Positions 1 through 7,430 of a stretch of DNA of 64,000 nt are shown piece after piece. The stretch lies in NCBI GenBank assembly GCA_016903695.1, contig JADQBB010000011.1, forward strand, positions 1-64,000, read 5' to 3'. The position numbers and the translations under genes are program-made. Each line of letters starts with the position of its first letter. Position 1 is the first letter of the stretch. Origin of the DNA: Chlorogloea purpurea SAG 13.99 (lineage in GTDB: Bacteria > Cyanobacteriota > Cyanobacteriia > Cyanobacteriales > Microcystaceae). The notes below the pieces were generated by a model. It was not told where the DNA came from and ran no database searches. It saw nothing but the letters and a program-made list of their open reading frames with translations.

Positions 1-276
1 AATCAAATTCCCTGCCTCATAGCAAAAGTCGTTTAAAAACGACTAATATTAAATCCACAATTTCAATCGGTTTTAACCGATTTTTGCTATTAGACCGGGA
101 TTTAAATCCCGGTCGGGTTTCGCTTTCACTCCTGAGATTGACGTTATGAGATTTTGGTTTTTGCGTCTTATTGACAATGGTGCAAGATCTCAGTTTAAAC
201 CGACTTGAACTATGCGGCTGGGAATTTATTTCCTGCCTGTCGTCGCTACCTGTCGTCGCAAAAATGGAATGCTCCC
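1..276 (-). repeat. Composite palindromic repeat element, left copy (runs off the window edge)
   Basis: Read on the minus strand, this stretch starts with a boundary like that of the element at 59856-60070 (AGCATTCC then TTTTT). Next come two 13-bp repeats (249-261 and 236-248), then a degraded palindrome at 216-237. Further palindromes follow at 93-114 (perfect, GACCGGGATTT plus its complement), 65-82 (AATCGGT arms) and 27-44 (AGTCGTTT/AAACGACT arms). A partial first palindrome (ATTCCCTGCC) lies at the window edge. The order and sequences match the 60-kb copy, so the two belong to one family. No gene is supported here; the open frame at 17-301 on the minus strand is a by-product of the repeats. 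Confidence 0.85.
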
Positions 277-279
277 GAT

Positions 280-751
280 TTAAAATATAATTTCTCGCCA
301 TTGTTTAGCCATTACAAATCTACTCAAGTGCTTGACATTAGTGGTGGCGACAATCAAACTTTGCCCTGCATATTGTTCCTGTATTAGTAAACAAGTAGCG
401 GCGATGATAACGTCAGCATCGATATTCCCAACTGAAGCGGTAGGTAAGCCAAGCCTACGAGTTCGGGCCCACAGCCCCGCCGCTCGTTTTAAAATCGCTC
501 CTGTAACGGGAACAAAGTCTATTAAAGAGCGTAAATTATCTAGATTATATATTCCTTCTCCATGCATGCACACCTTTCAATTCTTCTAAAATTAAACTTC
601 TCCTAACTTCATAATCACAGATGTCAGAAGTAATCACGTAAACACTACGAGCGATCGCACCTGATAACCATCGCTGACTATCTTTAACCTCTTGTCTTTC
701 GCTCGGTGAAGAAACAAGGCTTAAAACCCCAGTATCCAAAAAAACGATCAT
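280..751 (-). pseudogene. PIN-domain (VapC-like) ribonuclease toxin, frameshifted
   Basis: Two overlapping minus-strand frames together make one PIN-domain protein of about 155 residues. The first (751-545) begins MIVFLDTGVLSL, carrying the N-terminal catalytic Asp, and contains DYEVRRSLILEE with the conserved acidic residue. The second (ending at 280) continues with NIDADVIIAAT and ATTNVKHLSRF, typical of the C-terminal half. The reading frame shifts between 545 and 573, near a GCATGCAT/AGAAGGAATAT stretch, so one extra base best explains the break. PIN toxins cleave RNA and are held in check by a partner antitoxin. The start codon overlaps the stop of the upstream 80-aa gene by one base (TAATG). 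A sequencing error cannot be excluded. Confidence 0.75.
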
Positions 752-993
752 TATTCGCTAAAAAGTTTATGCCCTTCGGGTCGAAAACTGTCAATATGGG
801 TTTTGAGTCTGTCTAAGAGCTGCCGATTGATATTAATTTCTTCCTCGCTCAATACTTCGGCTTTCTCCATCTGTTTTTTCAACCATTCCATCAGCGGTTG
901 ATTTTTCTGAAGTTGTTCTTCGGGTGTCTCACCGAAATGTTTTAGGTAGGGGGCTATATTATCTTGCTCCCCAAGCTCGGCACTTCCTGACAT
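751..993 (-). CDS. Probable antitoxin-like partner of the PIN protein
   Basis: This encodes an 80-aa, highly charged protein with a Glu/Lys-rich middle that is probably helical. I do not recognise a DNA-binding fold by eye. A GAGGAAG ribosome binding site lies about 6 bases before the ATG. Its stop overlaps the PIN gene start in TAATG, the usual antitoxin-then-toxin order with translational coupling. The antitoxin role is inferred only from position next to a PIN gene. If the toxin is truly broken, this gene is an orphan partner. Confidence 0.6.
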   Translation of the reverse strand: MSGSAELGEQDNIAPYLKHFGETPEEQLQKNQPLMEWLKKQMEKAEVLSEEEININRQLLDRLKTHIDSFRPEGHKLFSE

Positions 994-1120
994 AGTTTCT
1001 TCCTCATCTCCATATAATTATTGTACGGCCGAACCTCCGCGAAAATCATGATGAGGAGGCACTACCAATGATAGTGTTATATCAAATCCGATTTGAAAAG
1101 ACTGTTCTATATTGTCGTAA

Positions 1121-2269
1121 ATGTTAAAAATATCGATCGATGCCACACCTATTCGAGATAAACCCAGTGGCATAGGATTGTACGTGTACGAGTTGATCAA
1201 GGAATTATGGGAGATGCAATCCGAGGGTAATTTCGGGTTACAGATCACCTATCAGCCCTCGGTGAGAAACTGGGTCAAAAATAATCGGGACATACCGGAG
1301 AGATTGAAAGCCTTTCCCGAAATCGATCGCCTATCTCTACCCGTGACTCTCTCCCATCTACTGACTTCTTTTCCCAATCTCGCCATAGATTATCTCTCTC
1401 GGTACTTTGACGATGCCGACATTATACACGGCACTGACCATGTGGTTTTTCCCTGTAAGGGCAGCTTAAAAGTCATGACCATCCATGACTTGACCTTCAT
1501 CAAGTATCCACAATTCGTTAATAATATCGTCAAGACTTATACGGCGAGAATTAAAGACTGTCTGCGCTGGACTGATCTAGTTATCGCCAATTCCGAAAGT
1601 ACGAAGCGAGATATTATTCAATATCTGGGAGTCAAAGAAAAATTAATCCGGGTAACTCCTTTAGCCAGCCGTTATAGTAATTACTCCCCCCCGGCAGAAG
1701 ATACCATTCCCGAAAATATCTATGATTGGAGTCAACCTTATATATTATTCGTCAGCACGATCGAACCCCGTAAAAATATCTCCGCCCTCATTCAAGCTTT
1801 CAACTACCTGAAAAGCAGATACAAAATTCCCCATAATCTAGTCCTCATTGGTCAGAAAGGCTGGTTATACGAGTCTATCTTCCAAGCTATAAACCAATCA
1901 CCCTCAGCCGAATGTATATATCATCTGAATTACCTATCCGATGACGCGGTAGCCTGGTTTTACCGACGGGCAGATGTATTCGTCTATCCCTCCTTTTATG
2001 AAGGCTTCGGCTTACCCGTATTAGAAGCCATGACCCTCGGATGCCCGGTAATCACCGCCGATACTTCTTCATTACCGGAAGTGGCCGGGGATGGGGCCCT
2101 ATTAATCAACCCCACAGATAACCTACAATTAGCCTCGGCGATACTACAAGTCATCTCCGATAGCGCCTATCGAGAGAGTTTGATCACTAAAGGATATATC
2201 CAAGCCCGAAAATTCTCGTGGCAAAAAACGGCCCGGTTAACTTTAGCCGCCTATCAATCCCTCTTATAA
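1121..2269 (+). CDS. GT4-family glycosyltransferase
   Basis: This 382-aa protein is a retaining GT-B glycosyltransferase of family 4. The N-terminal Rossmann half includes DIIHGTDHVVFPC and VMTIHDLTF. The C-terminal half carries the donor-binding stretch YPSFYEGFGLPVLEAM with the E-x7-E pattern, followed by PEVAGDGALLINP. It probably transfers a sugar from a nucleotide donor to a cell-surface glycan or lipid; the specific sugar cannot be read. No clear Shine-Dalgarno site precedes the ATG. A second GT4 gene follows after 3 bases, so the two are probably cotranscribed and act on the same glycan. It is not a sucrose-phosphate synthase by length or motif context. Confidence 0.88.
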   Translation: MLKISIDATPIRDKPSGIGLYVYELIKELWEMQSEGNFGLQITYQPSVRNWVKNNRDIPERLKAFPEIDRLSLPVTLSHLLTSFPNLAIDYLSRYFDDADIIHGTDHVVFPCKGSLKVMTIHDLTFIKYPQFVNNIVKTYTARIKDCLRWTDLVIANSESTKRDIIQYLGVKEKLIRVTPLASRYSNYSPPAEDTIPENIYDWSQPYILFVSTIEPRKNISALIQAFNYLKSRYKIPHNLVLIGQKGWLYESIFQAINQSPSAECIYHLNYLSDDAVAWFYRRADVFVYPSFYEGFGLPVLEAMTLGCPVITADTSSLPEVAGDGALLINPTDNLQLASAILQVISDSAYRESLITKGYIQARKFSWQKTARLTLAAYQSLL

Positions 2270-2272
2270 ATC

Positions 2273-3331
2273 ATGTCTCTATTAGTCAATCTCTCTTTTC
2301 TGGGTCAAAAATACACGGGCATCACTACTTACACGAAAAATCTCTTTCCCCATTTACAATCCCTCCAACCCACTTTATTAACGTCCCAACTTTTTCCAGA
2401 ATTTAACTGTCACCCCGCACCTGATAATTTAACCCAGGAGGGAGGCACTAAAGCCAATATCAGGCGATTACTCTGGACACAATTACAACTTCCCCGAATT
2501 TACACCGGGAGAAAAGCATCTTTATTATTCTCTCCCGTACCGGAAGCGCCTTTAGGAAATAAAACTCGTTACGTGGTGACGGTATATGATTTAATTCCGC
2601 TGCGCTTTCCCAAATTCTCACCGCTAACTTTTTACAGTCGTTATTACTTGCCGCGAGTATTACGAGGCGCAGAACATATTATCTGTATATCCCAGTGTAC
2701 CAAACAAGATTTGATGGATTATTTCGGCATACCGGGCGAGAAAATGTCTGTCATCATGTTGGGATACGATCGATCTCACTTCATCCCTCTGTCTCTGCCG
2801 ACTCTTCCCTATTTCCTCTATCTGGGGCGTTATGACCCCCATAAAAATATCTCCCGTCTCATCACCGCTTTCTCGCGAATCTCCGGCGATTACGAATTGA
2901 TCCTTATCGGCGCTTTCGACCCTCGTTTCACTCCCGGATTACAGCGACAGGTAAAGGAATTAGGCTTAGAGTCGAGGGTGAAGTTTTTAGATTATGTGAG
3001 TTACCAAGATTTACCCCGTTATATCAATCAAGCTTTGGCTTTAGTATATCCCTCCCTCTGGGAAGGCTTCGGATTACCCCTACTAGAGGCCATGGCCTGC
3101 GGTATCCCCGTCATCACCTCCAACCTTTCCTCTTTACCCGAAGTAGTGGGCGGGGCGGGTATATTAGTTAATCCTCACGAAACAAAGGAGATTACAGGGG
3201 CGATGGCGATGATAGGCAAAGATGGGGAGGCGAGAAAGCATTTCTCCCGTCTGGGTTTACAACAAGCCTCGAAATTCAATTGGGAAGTCACCGGCAGGCA
3301 AACACGAGACTTACTGGGGCGATATTTGTGA
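2273..3331 (+). CDS. GT4-family glycosyltransferase
   Basis: This 352-aa GT-B glycosyltransferase has VVTVYDLIPLRFP in the N-terminal half, LYLGRYDPHKNISRLI at the start of the donor domain, and YPSLWEGFGLPLLEAM with the E-x7-E donor-binding signature. It starts 3 bases after the preceding GT4 gene and is only moderately similar to it, so the pair looks like an old duplication or two steps of one glycan pathway. Its TGA stop (3329-3331) is the first three bases of a 55-bp tandem repeat. The acceptor and sugar are unknown. Confidence 0.88.
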   Translation: MSLLVNLSFLGQKYTGITTYTKNLFPHLQSLQPTLLTSQLFPEFNCHPAPDNLTQEGGTKANIRRLLWTQLQLPRIYTGRKASLLFSPVPEAPLGNKTRYVVTVYDLIPLRFPKFSPLTFYSRYYLPRVLRGAEHIICISQCTKQDLMDYFGIPGEKMSVIMLGYDRSHFIPLSLPTLPYFLYLGRYDPHKNISRLITAFSRISGDYELILIGAFDPRFTPGLQRQVKELGLESRVKFLDYVSYQDLPRYINQALALVYPSLWEGFGLPLLEAMACGIPVITSNLSSLPEVVGGAGILVNPHETKEITGAMAMIGKDGEARKHFSRLGLQQASKFNWEVTGRQTRDLLGRYL

Positions 3332-3467
3332 CCTCGCATACACCGAACACAGCAATATAATCCTCGATCGATCAGAGATTTTCTGACCTTGCATACATCG
3401 AACACAGCAATATAATCCTCGATCGATCAGAGATTTTCTGACCTCGCATACACCGAACACAGCAATA
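3329..3467 (+). repeat. 55-bp direct tandem repeat, about 2.5 copies
   Basis: Copies begin at 3329, 3384 and 3439, each starting TGACCTCGCATACACCGAAC or a near match. The second copy differs from the first by two C-to-T changes. The third copy ends after ACACAGCAATA. The unit contains CTCGATCGATCAGAG. The first copy supplies the stop codon of the upstream glycosyltransferase. No hairpin with a T-run is evident. Confidence 0.9.
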
Positions 3468-3477
3468 AATACATCGC

Positions 3478-3663
3478 TCAATTGATTAAGTTTCTCACTG
3501 AAATTTCTATATCGGGGAAAGCTAAAGGTAGGATTACGCCTTCTGTTCTAACCACAATTTCTCCATTAATTAACTCTGCTTTTCTACCTTTTAGAATGCC
3601 GGTGGAGATGATTTGATGATAGTCATCCGTACTCCATCTTATGGGTTTGATAACGGCGGTCAT
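3478..3663 (-). pseudogene. Uma2-family nuclease, internally deleted remnant
   Basis: The 61-aa frame joins the N-terminus of an Uma2 (DUF820, PD-(D/E)XK-like) protein, RWSTDDYHQIISTGILKGRK followed by AELINGEIV, directly to the family's C-terminal end, LPLAFPDIEISVRNLIN. Full-length members have about 180-200 residues, so roughly 120-130 residues including the catalytic core are missing. The ATG overlaps the stop of the universal stress gene (ATGA). A complete Uma2 relative is at 55481-56281. The remnant is very unlikely to be an active nuclease. Confidence 0.7.
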
Positions 3664-4538
3664 TTTTTATGGGGAAAGAATAATAAAGGAAACCAACATT
3701 GTTTGACGAATTCTTTCGCTCGATTAGAAACGACCATTTCTAACCAATTTTGTTGGGCGGGATTTAGAGAAGCAATAGCGCTAATGTTATAGTTGATCCC
3801 GGCTTCTACCGTTTCGAGGTAATAATCGCCCTGTCTAATATCGGTAAATACTTCTAATTCCAAAGTTTCTAAATCATTTTTCACCTTGTCCAAGGTTTGT
3901 CGAGCTTCATTGAGACGACTTTGTCTTACCGATTCGTCCCTGGAAATATCTTCTACCACCCAAAGCAATACACATTGTTTCAAGGAAGTCTGGGAATTAT
4001 TTTTGGCGATAACTTTTAAACTTTCAACTAGTATTTTTGATTCCTCATTACCATTGTAGGGAATCAGAAGAGAGCGAAATAGATGTTGAGATCTTAGACT
4101 TAATTCTTCCTCGGTATAAACGGAGATTAACTGAGGGCGGATGAACATTAAAGGGATGGAAAGATGGGGGGCTAAATCGGCGCTGACGCTACCGAATAAT
4201 TTTTCGTCTAGAGCGTTACGGGCGCTGTTGCCTAAAAAAATGATTTCTATGTGGCGATCGTTGATGAGGTGATCGATAGCATCACGGGGACGGGCTGAAG
4301 AGATTTCGATTTTCACATCTATCTCGGATGGAGAGATTTCTAAACCCTTTGATAACTTATTCTTGGCTTGTTCGAGGGCTGACCTATCGATTCCCGTCGA
4401 GCTTTTCTGTTGCCACGCGGGGATACAGTGCAGGAACGTTAACTCTTTAAAACCACAGGCCTCTAATTGCGGCACAAACTGCGCTAGACGATACAATCCG
4501 TCTTTAAAATCCGTACAAATCAGACCGCGCTCAAACAT
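3660..4538 (-). CDS. Universal stress protein with two UspA-like domains
   Basis: The protein begins MFERGLICTDFKDGLYRL and has two tandem Usp-like halves of about 140 residues. The first has VKIEISSARPRDAIDHLI and IIFLGNSAR. The second starts near FRSLLIPYNGNEESKILVESL. Usp proteins bind nucleotides or act as stress-responsive regulators; this subgroup has no assigned role that I recognise. I chose the ATG at 4538 because GAGG lies about 10 bases upstream and the family starts there; an upstream ATG at 4571 would add 11 residues. The stop overlaps the start of the Uma2 remnant. Confidence 0.75.
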   Translation of the reverse strand: MFERGLICTDFKDGLYRLAQFVPQLEACGFKELTFLHCIPAWQQKSSTGIDRSALEQAKNKLSKGLEISPSEIDVKIEISSARPRDAIDHLINDRHIEIIFLGNSARNALDEKLFGSVSADLAPHLSIPLMFIRPQLISVYTEEELSLRSQHLFRSLLIPYNGNEESKILVESLKVIAKNNSQTSLKQCVLLWVVEDISRDESVRQSRLNEARQTLDKVKNDLETLELEVFTDIRQGDYYLETVEAGINYNISAIASLNPAQQNWLEMVVSNRAKEFVKQCWFPLLFFPHKK

Positions 4539-4673
4539 AGTAGATCCAACCTCAAGCCAACTTATATTCACTATACTAAATTAACTTTTATTTGGAAGAA
4601 GTTTCCCCGACGACCCCAGCTTTTTTCCACGCAGAACCTAGCTAGAGAAGGAGGTCACAAAAGGCAAATCCGA

Positions 4674-4874
4674 TTATTGAGCGAGCCAAGAGCCTCCATC
4701 TAAACCCCATTGGTGTTTGATGAAAGATTTATACATATTCTCTCTCACGATCATCTGTTCGTACAATTTGATCAGAAAATCTTGAGCTTGTTCTTGGCTC
4801 ATCTGTTGTACTTGGGTTTCAAAAGAGCGGATATTGAACTGTTGTTCTAAAGAGAGTTCGACTGGTTGAGACAT
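4674..4874 (-). CDS. nblA: Phycobilisome degradation protein NblA
   Basis: This 66-aa protein matches NblA along its whole length: ELSLEQQFNIRSFETQVQQM, then EQAQDFLIKLYEQMIVRE and a C-terminal KHQWGL. NblA is a small helical adaptor that binds phycobiliproteins and brings them to the Clp protease during nitrogen or other nutrient starvation. An AGGA ribosome binding site lies 9 bases before the ATG. A perfect NtcA consensus is 40 bases upstream, consistent with nitrogen control. The final GLDGGSWLAQ tail is somewhat longer than in the shortest family members. Confidence 0.95.
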   Translation of the reverse strand: MSQPVELSLEQQFNIRSFETQVQQMSQEQAQDFLIKLYEQMIVRENMYKSFIKHQWGLDGGSWLAQ

Positions 4875-4913
4875 GGTGTTATTCCTATTTTGAGGTGTAT
4901 TGATGGGCTATAG

Positions 4914-4927
4914 GTAATTTAGCTTAC
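4914..4927 (-). promoter_or_regulatory. Candidate NtcA-binding site upstream of nblA
   Basis: The sequence is GTA-ATTTAGCT-TAC, a perfect GTA-N8-TAC palindrome. NtcA is the cyanobacterial nitrogen regulator and is known to act on nblA genes in other species. The site ends only 39 bases before the nblA ATG, which leaves little room for a canonical -10 box at the usual 20-24 bases, so the geometry is not that of a standard class II promoter. It could act on a transcript starting within or close to the site. Confidence 0.55.
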
Positions 4928-5010
4928 ATATTTGTTTCAACTAATGTAACAAACATTTGACAAAGTGTCTACTATCATGCTCAAGTTTCTAACAAAAGAG
5001 AGAGACCATT

Positions 5011-5178
5011 GCATCTAGAGTTAGAGTACCCGATCTCGACAAAGAAGTAAGCATACAAGATTACATTTAGCAAGACATCGTTAAAAAAATTGCTCAAAAT
5101 GAACACTTAAGTATGAATACTCAAGATAGATTCAGAAAAAAGTCGTGGTATTTGACGCAATTTGTAAAGATTCTGTAA
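5011..5178 (+). other. Decayed coding sequence in the nblA-rbp intergenic region
   Basis: The 572-bp gap between nblA and rbp holds little recognisable content. In this part one frame reads like protein, including SRVRVPDLDKEVSIQDYI, an in-frame TAG, then QDIVKKIAQNEHLSMNTQD and further residues up to TAA at 5176. There is no ATG start with a ribosome binding site. I do not recognise the family. It is probably the remnant of a lost gene, though a chance open frame is possible. Confidence 0.3.
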
Positions 5179-5289
5179 TAATCGAAGATGACAACATAAA
5201 GTCAGGTAAGTTGTAAGGTTAGGCCCATCAACCGCCAAGAACGCTCAGTTGAGAGAAGACCTGTATAGTAAAAGAGGACAAGGCATTTG

Positions 5290-5445
5290 ATGTCCAGAGT
5301 CGATAGAGGAAAAACAAGAAAGGGGTATAAGATAACATATCGCCGTCAGGTCGATCGAATAGCTTGGCTCAATGTAAAGTTAAAGCGAGTGACAACAGAG
5401 ATGTTACAAAAGTTTTTACAAAAATCAGTACCAGGAGGTATCTAA
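5290..5445 (+). CDS. Possible small basic protein upstream of rbp
   Basis: An uninterrupted 51-codon frame starts at ATG 5290 with GAGGA 11 bases upstream and ends at TAA 5443-5445, one base before the rbp start codon. The product is strongly basic, starting MSRVDRGKTRKGYKITYRR and ending QKSVPGGI. Placement directly before rbp would allow translational coupling. The last codons coincide with the rbp Shine-Dalgarno site (AGGAGG). I do not recognise the family. It could be a leader ORF, the tail of a decayed gene or chance. Confidence 0.35.
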   Translation: MSRVDRGKTRKGYKITYRRQVDRIAWLNVKLKRVTTEMLQKFLQKSVPGGI

Positions 5446-5446
5446 T

Positions 5447-6007
5447 ATGTCTGTACGTTTATACGTGGGTAATTTACCAAAAGAATCGATCGAGCGCCAA
5501 TCCCTACAGGATATGTTCGTGGACTTAGGGGATGCCGTGACCACCAAAGTGATCAAAGACAGGAAAACCGGCAAATGTCGGGGCTTTGCCTTCGTCACGG
5601 TGCCCACCGATGAATTAGCCGACGAATTCATCGAAAAATACAACGGTCAAACCTTTATGGATTTCCCGATCAAAATCGAAAAAGCTTTACCGCGCACCAA
5701 GGGCAAAGGTAAAGAAGAAGGAGAGTTTGAAGGTGAGGGCCCGGAAGGAATGGAAGAGGGGGGCGAGACCGTAGCGGTGGAGAAACCGGAGAAGCCAGAA
5801 AAACCCACACCGAGGGCGGCGGGGACACCCAGAAAAACCACGGGGGAGAGAAGCGGCAAAAAACGCAAGAACTCCAACTCCGGGGGCAGTAGCGGTGGCT
5901 CCACCTATAAGTCTAGCGGTGACGGCGACGCACTACAACCAGACCCCAGATGGGCTGATAAATTAGCCCAACTGAAAGAAATGTTAGCAACGCAAACGGC
6001 TAACTAA
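5447..6007 (+). CDS. RRM-type RNA-binding protein with basic C-terminal tail
   Basis: This 186-aa protein has one RNA-recognition motif near residues 2-80, with RNP2 (LYVGNLP) and RNP1 (KCRGFAFVTV). A low-complexity tail rich in Glu/Pro/Lys then Gly/Ser follows, containing KPEKPEKP and SGKKRKNSNSGG. Such Rbp proteins bind single-stranded RNA and in cyanobacteria are often linked to cold response or mRNA localisation. An AGGAGG site 8 bases before the ATG fixes the start. The tail is longer than in the short, roughly 100-aa Rbp forms. Confidence 0.9.
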   Translation: MSVRLYVGNLPKESIERQSLQDMFVDLGDAVTTKVIKDRKTGKCRGFAFVTVPTDELADEFIEKYNGQTFMDFPIKIEKALPRTKGKGKEEGEFEGEGPEGMEEGGETVAVEKPEKPEKPTPRAAGTPRKTTGERSGKKRKNSNSGGSSGGSTYKSSGDGDALQPDPRWADKLAQLKEMLATQTAN

Positions 6008-6087
6008 AGTTAACGTTTGTTGACAGCGCGCCCTGAGATCGTTGATAACTAAAACTGGAAAAAGCACATCCATAAGGAGCAGTGACG

Positions 6088-6801
6088 ATGGTACAAGCAA
6101 ACGATCCAGTAGTGCTGATGAAGCAAGAAGTAGGTAGAGTGGCCGCGGCCAGAGTTCAATCGGATACAGTAGTGGGATTGGGTACAGGCTCAACCACGGC
6201 TTATGCCATCGAGTATATCGGGCAGAGACTGAAAAACGGTGATCTCAAAAACGTCGTCGGTGTGCCTACTTCTTTTCAAGCCGAGGTATTAGCCAAGAAA
6301 TACGGGATACCTTTGACCAATCTGGACGCGATCGATAAAATCGATATAGCGATCGATGGAGCCGACGAAGTAGACCCGCAAAAAAATCTCATCAAGGGCG
6401 GCGGTGCGGCCCACACCCGTGAAAAAATCGTCGATTCGCTGGCGGATTTATTCATCGTGGTAGTAGATGCCAATAAGATAGTAGACCGGTTAGGATCGAC
6501 CTTTTTACTGCCAGTGGAAGTGATTCCTATGGCGGTAACTCCGGTGATGAAAAAACTAGAATCACTCGGCGGCAAACCGGAGTTACGGATGGGCATGAGA
6601 AAAGCGGGCCCGGTAGTAACGGATCAGGGTAATTTAGTTATAGACGTGAAGTTCGATTCTATTGATAATCCTAGCGAGTTAGAGTCTACCATCAACAATA
6701 TTCCAGGGGTATTAGAAAATGGTTTATTCGTTGGTGTCGCCGACATTATCCTCGTAGGTGAAATAATTGACGGTAAACCCAACGTGCGTGAGATTAGTTA
6801 A
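6088..6801 (+). CDS. rpiA: Ribose-5-phosphate isomerase A
   Basis: RpiA interconverts ribose-5-phosphate and ribulose-5-phosphate in the Calvin and pentose phosphate pathways. The sequence has the phosphate loop [10 protein letters not shown], the active-site segment [20 protein letters not shown] and the later [14 protein letters not shown] chose the ATG at 6088, not the in-frame GTG at 6082, because AAGGAG ends 8 bases before it. The length of 237 aa is normal. A terminator-like hairpin follows the stop. Confidence 0.95.
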   Translation: MVQANDPVVLMKQEVGRVAAARVQSDTVVGLGTGSTTAYAIEYIGQRLKNGDLKNVVGVPTSFQAEVLAKKYGIPLTNLDAIDKIDIAIDGADEVDPQKNLIKGGGAAHTREKIVDSLADLFIVVVDANKIVDRLGSTFLLPVEVIPMAVTPVMKKLESLGGKPELRMGMRKAGPVVTDQGNLVIDVKFDSIDNPSELESTINNIPGVLENGLFVGVADIILVGEIIDGKPNVREIS

Positions 6802-6816
6802 GAGTTAACCATCGAG

Positions 6817-6845
6817 GCAAGAGAGAAAACTTTCTTGTCTTTTTT
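6817..6845 (+). terminator. Rho-independent terminator after rpiA
   Basis: The 8-bp stem CAAGAGAG/CTTTCTTG (one G-U pair) has an AAAA loop and is followed by TCTTTTTT. It lies 16 bases after the rpiA stop and just before the GNAT gene. Confidence 0.75.
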
Positions 6846-6853
6846 GTAAGTAT

Positions 6854-7318
6854 ATGAGTTATGAAATTAGAGCCGCACGAGAAAAAGATGTTGAGTCGAT
6901 CTTTGAATTGATCCAAGCTTTAGCAGAATACGAAAAATTGACTCATTTAGTGACGGGTAGTGCCGATAGTTTGCGAGAGCATTTATTCGGTGATAGGAAA
7001 TTTATAGAGGCACTGGTGGCGGAAGTCGATGATAAAGTTGTGGGTTTCGCTTTGTTTTTCCCTAATTACTCCACGTTTTTAACTAAGCCCGGTATTTATT
7101 TAGAAGATTTATTCGTCTTACGCCAGTATCGCCGTCAGGGTATAGGTAAGGGATTATTGAGTTATTTAATTAACTTGGCCCTGGAAAGAGGAGCGGGGCG
7201 TTTGGAGTGGAGTGTTCTGAATTGGAATAGAAGTGCGATCGATTTTTATAAATCTATGGGGGCTGATGTTTTGGAGGAGTGGCGCATCTGTAGGATACTA
7301 ACAGACAATGAGCAGTAA
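6854..7318 (+). CDS. GNAT-family N-acetyltransferase (SSAT-like)
   Basis: This 154-aa protein has the GNAT fold and resembles the spermidine/thialysine acetyltransferase group. IRAAREKDVESIFELIQALAEYEK is at the N-terminus (shown here in part as the group signature), YLEDLFVLRQYRRQGIGKGL carries the acetyl-CoA loop (RRQGIGKG), and LEWSVLNWNRSAIDFYKSMGA completes the fold. The substrate is probably an amine. It sits behind the rpiA terminator. After its TAA, 46 further codons stay open in the same frame up to 7459. Confidence 0.85.
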   Translation: MSYEIRAAREKDVESIFELIQALAEYEKLTHLVTGSADSLREHLFGDRKFIEALVAEVDDKVVGFALFFPNYSTFLTKPGIYLEDLFVLRQYRRQGIGKGLLSYLINLALERGAGRLEWSVLNWNRSAIDFYKSMGADVLEEWRICRILTDNEQ

Positions 7319-7430
7319 ATTGCTCTAGATACTAATAATCCAGAAAAGAAGAAGTATAAACATGTAATGGATGTTTTAATACAAGGTAAAAAAATCGATG
7401 CCGACCCTGAATTTGACCATAATTCATTGA

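Noticed and set aside
1121-3331. GT4 pair as sucrose-phosphate synthase genes
   Set aside because: Both are about 350-380 aa with generic GT4 motifs and lie 46 kb from the sucrose genes; nothing specific to sucrose-phosphate synthase is seen.
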